This document shows, one piece after another, positions 33,774-43,762 of a DNA stretch of 64,000 bases. Each line of letters begins with the position of its first letter. Position 1 is the stretch's first letter. The notes beneath the pieces are model-generated. The model did not search any database, was not told where the DNA came from, and saw nothing but the letters and a program-made list of their open reading frames with translations. The stretch comes from Paenibacillus sp. FSL R7-0345 (GTDB taxonomy: Bacteria > Bacillota > Bacilli > Paenibacillales > Paenibacillaceae), in assembly GCF_038595055.1 (NCBI RefSeq), contig NZ_CP152002.1:4074501-4138500 (forward strand). The letters run 5' to 3'. The position numbers were made by a program, and so were the translations under genes.

Positions 33774-36437
33774 TTATGAGCTGATCCGGTTCTGCTGATA
33801 CTGTTCCAGCGACATCAGCACCTCACGCGGCTTGCTGCCCTCGTAAGGTCCGATAACCGACCGGGCTTCCATGGCATCAATCAGCCGCGCTGCGCGGGTA
33901 TAGCCCACACGCATTCGCCGCTGAAGCAGTGAAACAGACGCCTGCTTCGCTTCCAGAACAATCTGAACCGCCTGCTCATACAACTCATCCTGCGGCTCCT
34001 GATCCTCCGAGACCATATCATCCACCTCGGGAACAAGGGTTTCGTCGTATTCAGCTTCTCCCTGGCTGCTTACGAACTGCACGATCGTCTCAACCTCCTG
34101 GTCGCTCATGAAGGCGCCCTGGACGCGGACCGGCTTGGAGGCACCCATCGGAAGGAACAGCATGTCACCGCGCCCCAGCAGCTTCTCGGCACCCGGCATA
34201 TCAAGAATGGTCCGTGAATCCACATTGGAGGATACGCCGAAAGCGATCCGTGAAGGAATATTCGCCTTGATCAGTCCGGTGATAACGTCAACCGACGGCC
34301 GCTGGGTAGCGATGATCAGGTGAATGCCCGCTGCCCGCGCCATTTGCGCCAGACGGCAGATTGCATCCTCAACATCATTCGCTGCAACCATCATCAGATC
34401 GGCAAGCTCATCCACAATAACAACAATATAAGGAAGAATTGCCGCCGGGTTATCCTTCATCAGATTGTTATAGCCTTCCACATTGCGCGTTCCCGATTTG
34501 GAGAACAGCTCATACCGTTTCTCCATCTCTACTACGATCTTCTTCAAGGCCAGACTGGCCCGTTTCGGATCTGTAACAACAGGCGCAAGCAGATGCGGAA
34601 TACCGTTGTAAACATTGAGTTCAACCATCTTCGGATCGACCATCAGGAACTTAACCTCGTCCGGCTTGGCCTTATATAAAATACTGGTGATAATCCCGTT
34701 AATACAAACCGACTTCCCTGATCCGGTGGCCCCGGCAACAAGCAGATGGGGCATCTTGGCCAGATTGCCCACAATGGTCTGACCGGAAATGTCACGCCCA
34801 AAGGCAATGGACAGCCGGGAATCGGCATCCTGGAAAATCTGCGTCTCCATTACTTCACGCATCGTAACCACCGAGACTTCAGGATTAGGCACCTCAATCC
34901 CAATCGCCGACTTGCCCGGAATCGGCGCTTCCATCCGGATATCCTTGGCGGCAAGCGCCAGGGCAATATCATCGGTCAGATTAACAATCCGGCTGACCTT
35001 AACACCGATATCCGGCTGGATCTCATAGCGGGTTACAGCAGGTCCGCGTACCACTTCAAGCACCTTGGCCCGGACACCGAAGCTCTCCAGCGTGGCCTCC
35101 AGCTTGCGGGCGGTCTGCATGTAATCATTCTGGTCACCCGCTTTGCCGCCGCCGTTCGGCTTGGACAGCAGCTTGAACGGCGGAAGCTTGTACGGCTTGG
35201 GCGGCGGCGGAAGGGGCGGAGCCGCAGCAGGCTCTCCGCTGTCTGCCGTACCCAGCAGCCCCTCAAGATCTACATTGATATCCTCAACCGGCACATCATC
35301 TGTAACAGGCGGACGGGCAGCTGCAGGCGTGCCAGGAGCATCCGTACTGCGTGACCCCGCACTGCGAGCGGCAGGTGAAAACCCGCCCCATTCTTCGCGT
35401 TCCTCTTCACTTAAGCCTTCAGAGCGGATATGCTCAAAGAAATCGCGGATAATCGGCGTTACCGGCTCCAGATCCTCCTCGGGCATTCCTGTTTCAGGAC
35501 TGTCCTGTACAGCGTACCTGCTGTCCGCTTCCAGCCCTGAAATGACCGGAGACACCGTTGTATTCCGCCCGGCATTTCTCAGATCAGTGCTAATATCCTC
35601 GTCGTTTGCTTCAGCAGAACCGGCAGCACCGCCGAGCCAACCGCCGATCCGGCGGAAGAACAGCGGCTGGCTTCTTCTCGGAAGAACCGGCTCGTCCTCT
35701 TCTTCCTCTTCATAATCATCGTCATCCGGAGGAGGCGGAGCAGAAGACCTGCCGCCTCTGGAAGAACGCGGTGATACCGGAACTGCAGCCGGGCGGTTCG
35801 CCGCCCTCTGCCTGAGGCTCTCCACCAGCTTAACAAAGCGCACCCGCAAGAGTGAGAACAGCTCTACATAGGACAGATTAGTAACCAGCATGAAGCTGAT
35901 TGACAGCATTACGATCAAAATCAGCTTTGCACCCAGTGTGCCGAACAGCCACAACAGTCCGGCGAATACCAGCGCGCCCACATAACCGCCGCTGATATCC
36001 TTGCCCAGCAGATAGACACTGCTATCATTGGTACCGGGCTTAAGTGCACCGGATAGATCATTATGTATTTGTGCCAGCACATTGCCGGGATGCAGCATAT
36101 TTATCGGTCCCAGCTTCTGCTGCATAGCCGAAATCGAACTCATAAGGCATAGTGACAGAACCAGCAGTACCGCCCCTGTATAACGGCTGTTCCAGCCGGA
36201 CGGCCATTTTCGATGTATCATTACCATCAGCCCGTAAAGGATACCGGTGAGCGGCAGGACAAAATAAAATCTGCCCAGCAGGTATCCCGCCATACTGGAC
36301 AGAGACCGCCCTACAGCAGCTTCGCCGGACAGGGCAATTACAGAAATGGTAATAAGCATAATACCGTAAATTTCATATTTAAGAACGCTGCCGATTGTCG
36401 CTTTTTTCTTTGACTTTTTCTTCCTCCGATTAGCCAC
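33774..36437 (-). CDS. spoIIIE: DNA translocase SpoIIIE/FtsK
   Basis: The likely start is GTG 36437 ([16 protein letters not shown]), preceded by GGGGGTGG; an in-frame ATG at 36458 lies within TATAATG and is less likely. About 887 residues. Four N-terminal membrane helices (10-180), an acidic/Pro-rich linker, then the motor with Walker [11 protein letters not shown] and VDELADLMM, and a C-terminal gamma winged helix ([20 protein letters not shown]). It pumps the chromosome into the forespore. The position next to tepA-ylzJ favours SpoIIIE over SftA. Confidence 0.93.
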   Translation of the reverse strand: MANRRKKKSKKKATIGSVLKYEIYGIMLITISVIALSGEAAVGRSLSSMAGYLLGRFYFVLPLTGILYGLMVMIHRKWPSGWNSRYTGAVLLVLSLCLMSSISAMQQKLGPINMLHPGNVLAQIHNDLSGALKPGTNDSSVYLLGKDISGGYVGALVFAGLLWLFGTLGAKLILIVMLSISFMLVTNLSYVELFSLLRVRFVKLVESLRQRAANRPAAVPVSPRSSRGGRSSAPPPPDDDDYEEEEEDEPVLPRRSQPLFFRRIGGWLGGAAGSAEANDEDISTDLRNAGRNTTVSPVISGLEADSRYAVQDSPETGMPEEDLEPVTPIIRDFFEHIRSEGLSEEEREEWGGFSPAARSAGSRSTDAPGTPAAARPPVTDDVPVEDINVDLEGLLGTADSGEPAAAPPLPPPPKPYKLPPFKLLSKPNGGGKAGDQNDYMQTARKLEATLESFGVRAKVLEVVRGPAVTRYEIQPDIGVKVSRIVNLTDDIALALAAKDIRMEAPIPGKSAIGIEVPNPEVSVVTMREVMETQIFQDADSRLSIAFGRDISGQTIVGNLAKMPHLLVAGATGSGKSVCINGIITSILYKAKPDEVKFLMVDPKMVELNVYNGIPHLLAPVVTDPKRASLALKKIVVEMEKRYELFSKSGTRNVEGYNNLMKDNPAAILPYIVVIVDELADLMMVAANDVEDAICRLAQMARAAGIHLIIATQRPSVDVITGLIKANIPSRIAFGVSSNVDSRTILDMPGAEKLLGRGDMLFLPMGASKPVRVQGAFMSDQEVETIVQFVSSQGEAEYDETLVPEVDDMVSEDQEPQDELYEQAVQIVLEAKQASVSLLQRRMRVGYTRAARLIDAMEARSVIGPYEGSKPREVLMSLEQYQQNRISS

Positions 36438-36529
36438 GCCAGCCACCCCCGGCAACATTATACCATATAATGGCGTGGCGTACCTATGTTCTGTTCTGTA
36501 AAAAAATGCAACTTCATGGCGCCTTATTA

Positions 36530-36742
36530 TTACTCGTAATCGACAACTGCGCCGGGAGCGAACGACGGATCAAGATATTTGTCGAGCGGACACTGCAGCA
36601 GCCGGACTATCCGTGCCTGCCTGCCATCCAGCGGCTCTACCTGCATCAGCATTCCTCCAATCGTCACCTCCTGCAGCTGCTGCCCGTTACTGTAAGCCCC
36701 CTCAAACATTTGTTCAAGCGGCACAACGGTATAGAAGGTCAT
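36530..36742 (-). CDS. ylzJ: YlzJ-like protein
   Basis: 70 residues, start ATG 36742 overlapping the tepA stop by 4 bp. Begins [15 protein letters not shown] and contains [20 protein letters not shown], the YlzJ-like pattern. Small soluble protein of unknown function that lies between tepA and spoIIIE in Bacillus too. Confidence 0.9.
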   Translation of the reverse strand: MTFYTVVPLEQMFEGAYSNGQQLQEVTIGGMLMQVEPLDGRQARIVRLLQCPLDKYLDPSFAPGAVVDYE

Positions 36743-37518
36743 TGTGTCAATCCTCCCTGCACAAGCTCACCAGATACTGCCGGGATGGATGAACCGGCAA
36801 TCATCCGGTTTAAATGAGCCAGGGCAGCACCAATCCCGCCCACCTCATCCATCAGTCCGAACTTGACAGCATCGTAGCCGCCGACAGCGGTACCGATATC
36901 ACGGTTTAGTTCCCCTGTTTTGAACATCAGATCCTTGAACATCTGTTCACTGATCCTGGAATGGGAGGTAACAAAGCGCACCATCCGCTCCTGCATCCGT
37001 TCCATATATTCAAAGGTCTGCGGCACGCCGATTACAAGCCCGTTCATCCGGATCGGATGAATAGTCATCGTTGCGCTCTCCGCAATAATAGAATAGCTGG
37101 ACGCTACTGCAATCGGCACGCCGATGCTGTGTCCGCCGCCTATAACCACTGTTACTGTCGGTTTAGAGAGGGAAGCTATCATTTCAGCAATGGCCAGTCC
37201 TGCCTCTACGTCACCGCCGACAGTGTTTAGAATGATCAGCAGGCCCTTGATATTCTTATTCTGCTCTGCCGCAACAAGCTGCGGAATAATGTGCTCGTAT
37301 TTAGTTGTTTTATTATGCGGCGGAAGTACGAAATGCCCTTCGATCTGGCCGATAATGGTCATGCAAAAGATATCCGGCTCAGCACTCGGCACTGTCGTCT
37401 GGCCCAGCTCTTTAATCATATTTACAGCAGGCGGTCCTGCTTCAGTAACGGCCGGCTTGGTTTCTTCCGGCTGCATCTCACCACTATTACCTGTTTCTGA
37501 TCCCTGCTTCATTAACAT
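36739..37518 (-). CDS. tepA: ClpP-family serine protease TepA
   Basis: 259 residues. ClpP/crotonase-type fold with [15 protein letters not shown], the nucleophile Ser within [16 protein letters not shown] (about 140) and His in [10 protein letters not shown]. The N-terminal 45 residues are polar. It is a germination or translocation-enhancing protease in Bacillus. It starts the tepA-ylzJ-spoIIIE unit. Confidence 0.92.
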   Translation of the reverse strand: MLMKQGSETGNSGEMQPEETKPAVTEAGPPAVNMIKELGQTTVPSAEPDIFCMTIIGQIEGHFVLPPHNKTTKYEHIIPQLVAAEQNKNIKGLLIILNTVGGDVEAGLAIAEMIASLSKPTVTVVIGGGHSIGVPIAVASSYSIIAESATMTIHPIRMNGLVIGVPQTFEYMERMQERMVRFVTSHSRISEQMFKDLMFKTGELNRDIGTAVGGYDAVKFGLMDEVGGIGAALAHLNRMIAGSSIPAVSGELVQGGLTQ

Positions 37519-37626
37519 TTGCAGCTCACCCTTTCCGCTTGCAGCTTTTATGACGCTGCAGCCATACTCACTGTGCTTAGTATGACATTTACGGTTAGCC
37601 GCTTATTCAGAGACAGGCCTTCCATT

Positions 37627-38637
37627 TTAGTATTTGCTGACAACTGCCCCCAGCACCGCACCGCGGACATAGCTCTGGCCCTGCAGGCTGGTGAGACCGG
37701 AAGCCGTACCTGTAACAACTACGCCCAGAATACGGACATCACTTGCATCAGGTGCAGCTTTAGCTTTTTTCAAATTCGAATAAATCTGTTTATATTCTTC
37801 ATAATATTTATCTTTGCGCGACAACCCGTATTGAACAGACTCAACGAAATCTTCAGGCGTTACTTTATCATAATCGGGACGGATACCGATGCCGTATACC
37901 CCATAGCCGGACATTGGCAGAGGATAGCTTGTTCCTCCATTTCCGTCATTGCGGGGTTCAAACTGAAATCCTTTACGTTCACCATACGTATCAACCCAAT
38001 ACCAAACCGGTCTTACACCAGCAGGCAGCATGCCCTGAACTTCCTCAAAAGAGTACGGCTTATCAAAAGAGAGCGACATTTCCGCAAGCTTCCCGGGCTC
38101 CATCTCATTAAGCAGAGAAAGGTCATTAAAAATTTTCCCGTTATAATCCACCTCCGGAATATAGTAGAGCATTTCCCGCTGGCCATTGTATGGGTTATAT
38201 TGTCTGCCATATTCATAGCCGGCCTGTTCCAGCTCCGGATTACTGACTGTTAGAGGCGATGTACCTCCATATGCGCCTGTCGTGAAGGGAAACCACCATT
38301 CGTTGTAGTTAGTCCACTTTTGCTCCCAGGGAATAGGTACGCCTTCAACAATTTTATACGTATTCGTTTCGAGCACGCCGGATAGAAAACCCCTGGTATC
38401 CTTATATCCGGATTCATATTCATTAGGGCTGCTGATCATTCTGTACATCCACTCACTCTGAAGCGTCTCGCCTGACCTGTGGTTCACAATTTGGGCCGCA
38501 CCAAAAAAGATAGCGGTTAACGTCACCAGCACTACGGCCAGTGAAATGATAATACTGCGTACCGTGCTTTTGCGTTTAGCCTTTTTAAGCACCTGTGACA
38601 GCTGTTTATCCTCTTCTTCATTCCATGGGGCAGTCAC
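37627..38637 (-). CDS. Membrane anti-sigma factor (Sigma_reg N/C domains)
   Basis: 336 residues from GTG 38637, sharing one base with the sigma stop. Cytoplasmic N-terminus with acidic start (WNEEEDKQLSQVLKKAKRK), one membrane helix (about 28-50), then a large external domain matching the sigma-regulator C-terminal family (YHdL-like; EWMYRMISSPNEYESG, LLNEMEPGKLAEMSLSFDKP). It should hold the cognate ECF sigma until an envelope signal acts on the outer domain. Signal unknown. Confidence 0.85.
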   Translation of the reverse strand: MTAPWNEEEDKQLSQVLKKAKRKSTVRSIIISLAVVLVTLTAIFFGAAQIVNHRSGETLQSEWMYRMISSPNEYESGYKDTRGFLSGVLETNTYKIVEGVPIPWEQKWTNYNEWWFPFTTGAYGGTSPLTVSNPELEQAGYEYGRQYNPYNGQREMLYYIPEVDYNGKIFNDLSLLNEMEPGKLAEMSLSFDKPYSFEEVQGMLPAGVRPVWYWVDTYGERKGFQFEPRNDGNGGTSYPLPMSGYGVYGIGIRPDYDKVTPEDFVESVQYGLSRKDKYYEEYKQIYSNLKKAKAAPDASDVRILGVVVTGTASGLTSLQGQSYVRGAVLGAVVSKY

Positions 38638-39131
38638 TATGCCTCACCTCCGTATAATTGTTGAAACTGTTGTCTGGCCCGGTACAGAGACGCTTTAACC
38701 GTCCCTTCGCCGATCCCGAGCAGCGCTGCGATCTCTTTGTACGTAAAGCCCATTTCGTATTTGAGCAAAATCAGCTGCCGGTTCGCCGGAACCAGCCGGT
38801 TCAGCGTCTCCTCTATCCGCTCCTTCTGCTCACGCTGCAATAACTGTGACTCCGGCTGCTCCTTATCAGGCGCGGCCTGCTCCTCTGCCTCCATCGTGTA
38901 CTGAAACCGTTTATGCCTGCGGCACAAATCATAATAACGGTTAATCGCAACTTTATAGAGCCAGGCGCTGAAATTGCGCTCTTCAATTCCGCTGATATAC
39001 TGCAGTGCCTTGCAGACAGTATCCTGCACAATATCCTCCGCATCCTCAGGCGCTGCGCCCAGACGGATCAGGTATCTGCGGATCTCGGCCATCTTGGACC
39101 CCAGCAGCTGTTCCTTCAGCTTAGCCCCCAT
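38637..39131 (-). CDS. ECF RNA polymerase sigma factor
   Basis: 164 residues from ATG 39131 (MGAKLKEQLLGSKM), with GGAGG upstream; a frame reaching 39230 crosses a terminator and is rejected. Region 2 (DAEDIVQDTVCKALQYI, FSAWLYKVAINRYYDL) and region 4 (ILLKYEMGFTYKEIAALLGI, GTVKASLYRAR) are clear. Directly upstream of its membrane anti-sigma gene. Length is that of SigM-like factors. It lies between the RNase J gene and tepA. Confidence 0.93.
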   Translation of the reverse strand: MGAKLKEQLLGSKMAEIRRYLIRLGAAPEDAEDIVQDTVCKALQYISGIEERNFSAWLYKVAINRYYDLCRRHKRFQYTMEAEEQAAPDKEQPESQLLQREQKERIEETLNRLVPANRQLILLKYEMGFTYKEIAALLGIGEGTVKASLYRARQQFQQLYGGEA

Positions 39132-39150
39132 TATGCACCTCCTTGGCAGT

Positions 39151-39178
39151 ATAACGATTGAGCGAAGAAAATGTTGTT
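39151..39178 (-). promoter_or_regulatory. Possible ECF-type autoregulated promoter
   Basis: Minus strand AACAAC (39178-39173), 16 bp, CGTTAT (39156-39151), 20 bp before the sigma start. The AAC motif and CGT -10 resemble ECF promoters, so autoregulation is plausible. Confidence 0.45.
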
Positions 39179-39201
39179 TATCTGCTGTAAAAAATAACAA
39201 A

Positions 39202-39252
39202 AGCCCCCTCTCCCCCAGGAAACCGTCCAATATTTCCGGGGGAGAAGGGGCT
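39202..39252. terminator. Strong terminator of the RNase J gene
   Basis: AGCCCCTTCTCCCCC pairs with GGGGGAGAGGGGGCT with one mismatch, then a T-run on the minus strand. Confidence 0.9.
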
Positions 39253-39290
39253 CTTGAGCCCTGCTTATTTAAATAGAAGAAGCTACCTTC

Positions 39291-40973
39291 TTAAACTTCC
39301 ATAATGATCGGCAAAATCATCGGTCTGCGGCGCGTCTGTTCGTACAGGAAGCGGCCGAGCGAATCTTTGACGCTGGTCTTGAGGGAAGCCCACTCGTTGA
39401 CCTTCTCACTCATCAGGCGCTGCAGCGTGCTGGATACGATGCGGTTGGCTTCGTCCAGCAGTCCTTCGGACTCACGGACATACACAAAGCCGCGGGAAAT
39501 AATATCCGGACCGGAGACAATCGCCCCGTTCTGCTTGCTCAGCGTTACCACGACTACCAGGATACCATCCTGGGACAGCAGCTTGCGGTCGCGCAGTACG
39601 ATGTTACCTACATCGCCGACACCCAGACCGTCAATCAGAACGTTACCTGCTGTTACCTTACCGGCTCTGCGGGCAGCACCGCCCTGAATTTCAATGACTT
39701 CACCAATTTCGGTGATGTAAATATTGTTTGGCTCTACGCCGACGGATTCAGCCAGAAGCGCATGTCTGCGCTGCATCCGGAATTCACCGTGAATTGGAAT
39801 GAAGTACTTCGGCTTCATCAGGTTAAGCATCAGCTTGAGCTCTTCCTGGCTGCCGTGACCGGATACGTGAACGCCGGAGTTCGAGCCGCTGTAGATTACG
39901 TTGGCGCCGAGACGGAACAGTTCGTCAATGGTACGTCCGACATACTTCTCGTTGCCCGGAACCGGAGTTGCCGCAATAATAACGGTATCTCCCGGCAAGA
40001 TGTCCACCTTGCGGTGACTGGAACGCGCCATACGGGTAAGCGCCGACATCGGTTCGCCCTGGCTGCCTGTGCAGAGCACAACAACGCGGTTGGCGGCCAT
40101 GCGGTTCATTTCCTCAGGCTCAATAAGCATACCGTCCGGTACATGCAGATAACCAAGCTCGGAAGCAATGGCAACAACGTTAACCATACTGCGTCCGATA
40201 ACGGTAATCTTGCGGCCGGTGGATTCAGCGGCATTAACAACCTGCTGAATGCGGTGCACGTTGGAAGCGAAAGTCGCGACAACTACGCGCTGGTCAGCCT
40301 TACGGAAAATATCCTCCAGCACGATGCCGACATTTTTCTCCGAAGGAGTAAAGCCCGGCTTCTCGGCATTGGTACTGTCAGACATCAGGGCAAGTACACC
40401 CTTCTGGCCGATTTCGGCCATACGGTGCAGGTTCGCATATTGGCCGTTTACTGGTGTATGGTCAAATTTGAAGTCACCTGTATGAACAACATTGCCTTCC
40501 GGTGTCTCAATGCATACGCCTACAGAATCCGGAATACTGTGGTTTGTTCTGAAAAAGGTTACCTGCAGGGAAGTTCCCAGATCGATAACAGAATCTTCGT
40601 TAATCAGAATACGCTTTGTTTCGCCAAGCAGGTTTGCTTCTTTAAGCTTGTTCTCGACCAGGCCGAGCGTTAGTCTTGTTCCGTAAACCGGAACATTCAG
40701 GTTCTTAAGCACATATGGCAGACCGCCGATGTGATCTTCGTGTCCGTGAGTGAGGACAATCCCTCTAACCTTATCACGGTTCTCTGTCAGGTATGAGATG
40801 TCAGGAATAACAATATCAATACCGAGCATATCCTCTTCCGGGAACTTGAGTCCTGCATCCACGACCACAATGTCGTTAGCATATTGGACTACATACATGT
40901 TTTTACCGATTTCTCCGACCCCGCCCAAAGCGAAAATCGTCAGTTTATCGTGGTTGTTATTTTTTTTGGACAA
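39291..40973 (-). CDS. rnjB: Ribonuclease J (J2-position orthologue, active site intact)
   Basis: 560 residues. Beta-CASP metallo-beta-lactamase: LTHGHEDHIGG (HxHxDH), FFRTNHSIPDS, HTGDFKFDHT, SGHGSQEELKLM, PIHGEFRMQ, C-terminal domain ending MILPIIMEV. It acts as endo- and 5'-3' exonuclease. Neighbours dapA and tepA and internal blocks (VPVYGTRLTL, DGLGVGDVGN, SKQNGAIVSGP) favour RNase J2. From memory, B. subtilis J2 has HGHDENIG, whereas here the zinc motif is complete. A J1-like naming remains possible. Confidence 0.9.
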   Translation of the reverse strand: MSKKNNNHDKLTIFALGGVGEIGKNMYVVQYANDIVVVDAGLKFPEEDMLGIDIVIPDISYLTENRDKVRGIVLTHGHEDHIGGLPYVLKNLNVPVYGTRLTLGLVENKLKEANLLGETKRILINEDSVIDLGTSLQVTFFRTNHSIPDSVGVCIETPEGNVVHTGDFKFDHTPVNGQYANLHRMAEIGQKGVLALMSDSTNAEKPGFTPSEKNVGIVLEDIFRKADQRVVVATFASNVHRIQQVVNAAESTGRKITVIGRSMVNVVAIASELGYLHVPDGMLIEPEEMNRMAANRVVVLCTGSQGEPMSALTRMARSSHRKVDILPGDTVIIAATPVPGNEKYVGRTIDELFRLGANVIYSGSNSGVHVSGHGSQEELKLMLNLMKPKYFIPIHGEFRMQRRHALLAESVGVEPNNIYITEIGEVIEIQGGAARRAGKVTAGNVLIDGLGVGDVGNIVLRDRKLLSQDGILVVVVTLSKQNGAIVSGPDIISRGFVYVRESEGLLDEANRIVSSTLQRLMSEKVNEWASLKTSVKDSLGRFLYEQTRRRPMILPIIMEV

Positions 40974-41337
40974 ATGAATCTAACCCTCCTATGATGTTGG
41001 ACGTCACCCTTTTATTTGCAAATCATTAAGCTTCATATTTCAGCGGCGCTGAACACTTTGTTCAAATTGCCGATAGCTTCCATAATGATGAACAGGGATA
41101 TCGCTTTAAGTTCTGAATTATAGTCTGCTGTGTAATGCGAAAAATCCCGAAACCGAGCAGTGAGTAGCTTCTTCAAACCGGATAATATCCGTCAAACGCC
41201 ACTGCCGCGCCCCTCGCGCAAAAAATTGACAGCAATAGCACAGACTTATACAAGGACTTACCCTGTCTCACAATGTAAAATAACATTGACGGAAGATTAC
41301 CGCATATTTAATTAACCGCACCCAGTCACTTAAGAAC

Positions 41338-41367
41338 ATTATACATGATTTTTTTGGCAAAAGACAA
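41338..41367 (-). promoter_or_regulatory. Promoter of the RNase J gene, long leader
   Basis: Minus strand TTGTCT (41367-41362), 18 bp, TATAAT (41343-41338). The gap 40974-41531 thus contains a leader of about 355 nt, with hairpins such as GAACA-aag-TGTTC and TTCAGC-GCC-GCTGAA (about 41039-41074) and a GC-rich segment near 41210. No ORF or known riboswitch is recognised in it. Confidence 0.7.
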
Positions 41368-41462
41368 GTCATCCACTATGTAAGCTTATTCTTTCCTCAG
41401 AATTCAGGCATTATTTGCGGAAAAGTTTATGCAGAAAGCTATCCAAACAGCCGGATTGCATC

Positions 41463-41498
41463 AAAAAAAACCGGCCCCTTAAAAAGGGATACCGGTTT
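41463..41498 (-). terminator. Terminator of the dapA operon
   Basis: AAACCGG/CCGGTTT with inner CCCTT/AAGGG, followed by a T8 run on the minus strand. Confidence 0.92.
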
Positions 41499-41531
41499 CT
41501 GGCAGATTTGCGTGTAAAAAAAGATAAAGGG

Positions 41532-42407
41532 CTAATTCAGCAGCGCTTCGATAAAAGCGGCCTCCGCTTCATCCGGTCCGACCAGCGGGAGCCGGACTGA
41601 ACCGACGTCAATTCCGCGCAGCGACAGCGCATATTTGACTGCTGCCGGATTCGGCAGCGGCCGGGGACACTCGAACAGTCCTTTGAATACAGGGAACAGC
41701 TGGCGGTGCAGCTCTCCTGCCCGCTTCACATTACCCGACAGGTAAGCTTGGATCATCTCAGACATCTGGGAGCCGATGATATGACCCGCCACACTGATAA
41801 TTCCGTGCCCGCCAACCGCAAGGGTAGCCAGACCGGCAGAATCATCACCTGTATAAACATGAAAATCCTCCGGACATGCCGAAGCAATCAGCGTTATCTG
41901 ATCTACAGAGGCGCACTCCTTCGTGGCCACGATATTCGGAATATCTGCCAGCCGCAGTGTCGTTGCCGCACTCATGCTCACACTTGTACGGCCGGGAACA
42001 TTATAGAGAATGCAAGGCAGAGAGGTGCTGCCGGCAATGGCTGCAAAATGCTGATACAGCCCTTCCTGATTCGGTTTGTTGTAATAAGGGACGACCAGCA
42101 GGACACCGTCCACACCGATCTTTTCCGCTTCTTTTGTCAGATGTATGGAATGTCTGGTGCTGTTGGTGCCCGTTCCGGCAATGATTTTACAGCGTCCGTC
42201 TGCTTTGTCCAGCACAAAGGAAAATAACCGCAGCTTCTCCTCATCGGTTAAGGTAGGCGACTCCCCTGTCGTGCCGCAGACAACCAGCGCTTCGGATTTC
42301 TGTTCTTCGATCAGGTAATCTACTAAACGGGAGGTTCCCTCCCAGTTGATTTCTCCATCCCCGTCAAACGGGGTTACCATAGCAGTGATTAGTCTTCCGA
42401 AATCCAC
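41532..42407 (-). CDS. dapA: 4-hydroxy-tetrahydrodipicolinate synthase
   Basis: 291 residues. CGTTGESPTL (pyruvate Thr), VPYYNKPNQEG, YNVPGRTSV (Tyr and Arg), and VATKECASVDQI with Schiff-base Lys. It condenses pyruvate with aspartate semialdehyde, the branch to diaminopimelate, lysine and dipicolinate. It lies 15 bp after dapG and ends at a strong terminator. A second family member is at 13336. Confidence 0.96.
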   Translation of the reverse strand: MDFGRLITAMVTPFDGDGEINWEGTSRLVDYLIEEQKSEALVVCGTTGESPTLTDEEKLRLFSFVLDKADGRCKIIAGTGTNSTRHSIHLTKEAEKIGVDGVLLVVPYYNKPNQEGLYQHFAAIAGSTSLPCILYNVPGRTSVSMSAATTLRLADIPNIVATKECASVDQITLIASACPEDFHVYTGDDSAGLATLAVGGHGIISVAGHIIGSQMSEMIQAYLSGNVKRAGELHRQLFPVFKGLFECPRPLPNPAAVKYALSLRGIDVGSVRLPLVGPDEAEAAFIEALLN

Positions 42408-42422
42408 TTGAATTCCTCCTTG

Positions 42423-43643
42423 TCAGCGGTGCAATTCAAATTTGGTATGCAGTGCACGCAGCGACTGCACCATATCTTCTTTCTTTACAAGAACCCAGAT
42501 GGTGGTATTGGAATCCGCTGACTGCAGGATCTGGATATTCTGCGAGCTGAGCGCCTCCACGATCCGGGCCATAATGCCCGGTACCCCGTTAATTCCGCCG
42601 CCGATGACCGAAACCTTGGCACAGCCGGATAAGCTCTTCGGCCGCAGTCCCAGCTCCTGCAGTGCAGCAATAGCCCGCTCGGATCTGTCGTCATTAACGG
42701 TATACAGCGCCTCTGTAGGCGTTACATTGATGAAGTCAACGCTAATGCCGTTGTCGGCCATGCTTTTGAAAATCTGCAGCTGAACGCCTGTGCCGTTGCC
42801 GTCAGGACATTCAACCGAAATCTGGGTAATGTTGCTCACATAGGCGATCCCGGTAACAAACCGGTCTACGATGCCATTGGATACATCATTGAATCCTTCA
42901 GGATGAGTGACCAGCGTACCCTCTGATTCCGAGAAGGTAGAGCGCACACGCACCGGAATGTTAGCCTGCATGGCAATCTCCACAGCGCGCGGATGAATAA
43001 CCTTCGCCCCCTGGTAAGCCATGTTGCAGATTTCGGTATAGCTGACATAAGTCAGCGGCTTCGCATCCTCGACAATCCGCGGATCCGCCGTCAGGATTCC
43101 GTCCACATCGGTATAAATGTCGACCATATCGGCGCGGAGTGCAGCCCCGAGTGCAGTTGCCGACGTATCGCTTCCGCCTCTGCCAAGAGTCGTGAAATCC
43201 CCGGCTTCGGTCTGACCCTGAAACCCGGTTACTATTACTACTTTATGCTCGCGCAGTTCGCGTAGAATCCGTTCGGTACGCACATCGAGAATTCTTGCAT
43301 TTCCGTAATTGCTGTCCGTCAAAAAGCCCGCCTGGGCTCCTGTCAGTACAGTGGCACGGATGCCCTGCTCCTCCAGCAGTCCGCACAACGTCGTCGCCGA
43401 GATGATCTCCCCGCAGCACATCAGCAGGTCCTTCTCGCGGTCAGGCAGCGCATTGCCGTTCTGTACAGCCCAGTCCAGCAGGGTGTCGGTAGCATAAGGC
43501 TCGCCTTTGCGGCCCATCGCAGACACGACTACTACAAGATTAAATCCGCCTGCCAGCTCCCGCTTGACGTGGCGGATGACATGCTCTCTGGCCGCTGGTG
43601 TGGAAAGCGAGGTTCCGCCGAATTTTTGCACTAGAATACCCAT
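42423..43643 (-). CDS. dapG: Aspartokinase I
   Basis: 406 residues. Kinase domain starts MGILVQKFGGTSLSTPAARE, with GRGGSDTSATALGAAL and DVDGILTADPRI, then two ACT domains (about 265-406). It phosphorylates aspartate as the first step of the pathway. In Bacillus DapG is the diaminopimelate-inhibited form linked to dipicolinate genes. No lysine riboswitch is seen upstream. Confidence 0.95.
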   Translation of the reverse strand: MGILVQKFGGTSLSTPAAREHVIRHVKRELAGGFNLVVVVSAMGRKGEPYATDTLLDWAVQNGNALPDREKDLLMCCGEIISATTLCGLLEEQGIRATVLTGAQAGFLTDSNYGNARILDVRTERILRELREHKVVIVTGFQGQTEAGDFTTLGRGGSDTSATALGAALRADMVDIYTDVDGILTADPRIVEDAKPLTYVSYTEICNMAYQGAKVIHPRAVEIAMQANIPVRVRSTFSESEGTLVTHPEGFNDVSNGIVDRFVTGIAYVSNITQISVECPDGNGTGVQLQIFKSMADNGISVDFINVTPTEALYTVNDDRSERAIAALQELGLRPKSLSGCAKVSVIGGGINGVPGIMARIVEALSSQNIQILQSADSNTTIWVLVKKEDMVQSLRALHTKFELHR

Positions 43644-43690
43644 CGTATAATTCCTCCATAACTTCTATGAACAAGCTAAAAAGAGCTGAA

Positions 43691-43713
43691 CCGCCCTCAG
43701 CATGAGGACGGCG
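43691..43713 (-). other. Hairpin in dpaB-dapG gap
   Basis: The minus strand has GCCGTCCTCA-TGC-TGAGGGCGG, followed after about 6 nt by TCTTTTT. It may be a weak terminator or processing structure. Confidence 0.4.
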
Positions 43714-43737
43714 CAAGTAAGGCTTATAAATCAGGTT

Positions 43738-43757
43738 AGGTCTGCCCAGGCAGACCT
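43738..43757. other. 20 bp palindrome right after dpaB
   Basis: AGGTCTGCC-CA-GGCAGACCT, 9 bp arms, 6 bp beyond the dpaB stop, no T-run. Not a normal terminator; perhaps mRNA end protection. Confidence 0.6.
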
Positions 43758-43762
43758 CCATG

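Noticed and set aside
43644..43762. Lysine riboswitch before dapG
   Set aside because: The gap is too short (119 bp) and its hairpins do not resemble the lysine aptamer.
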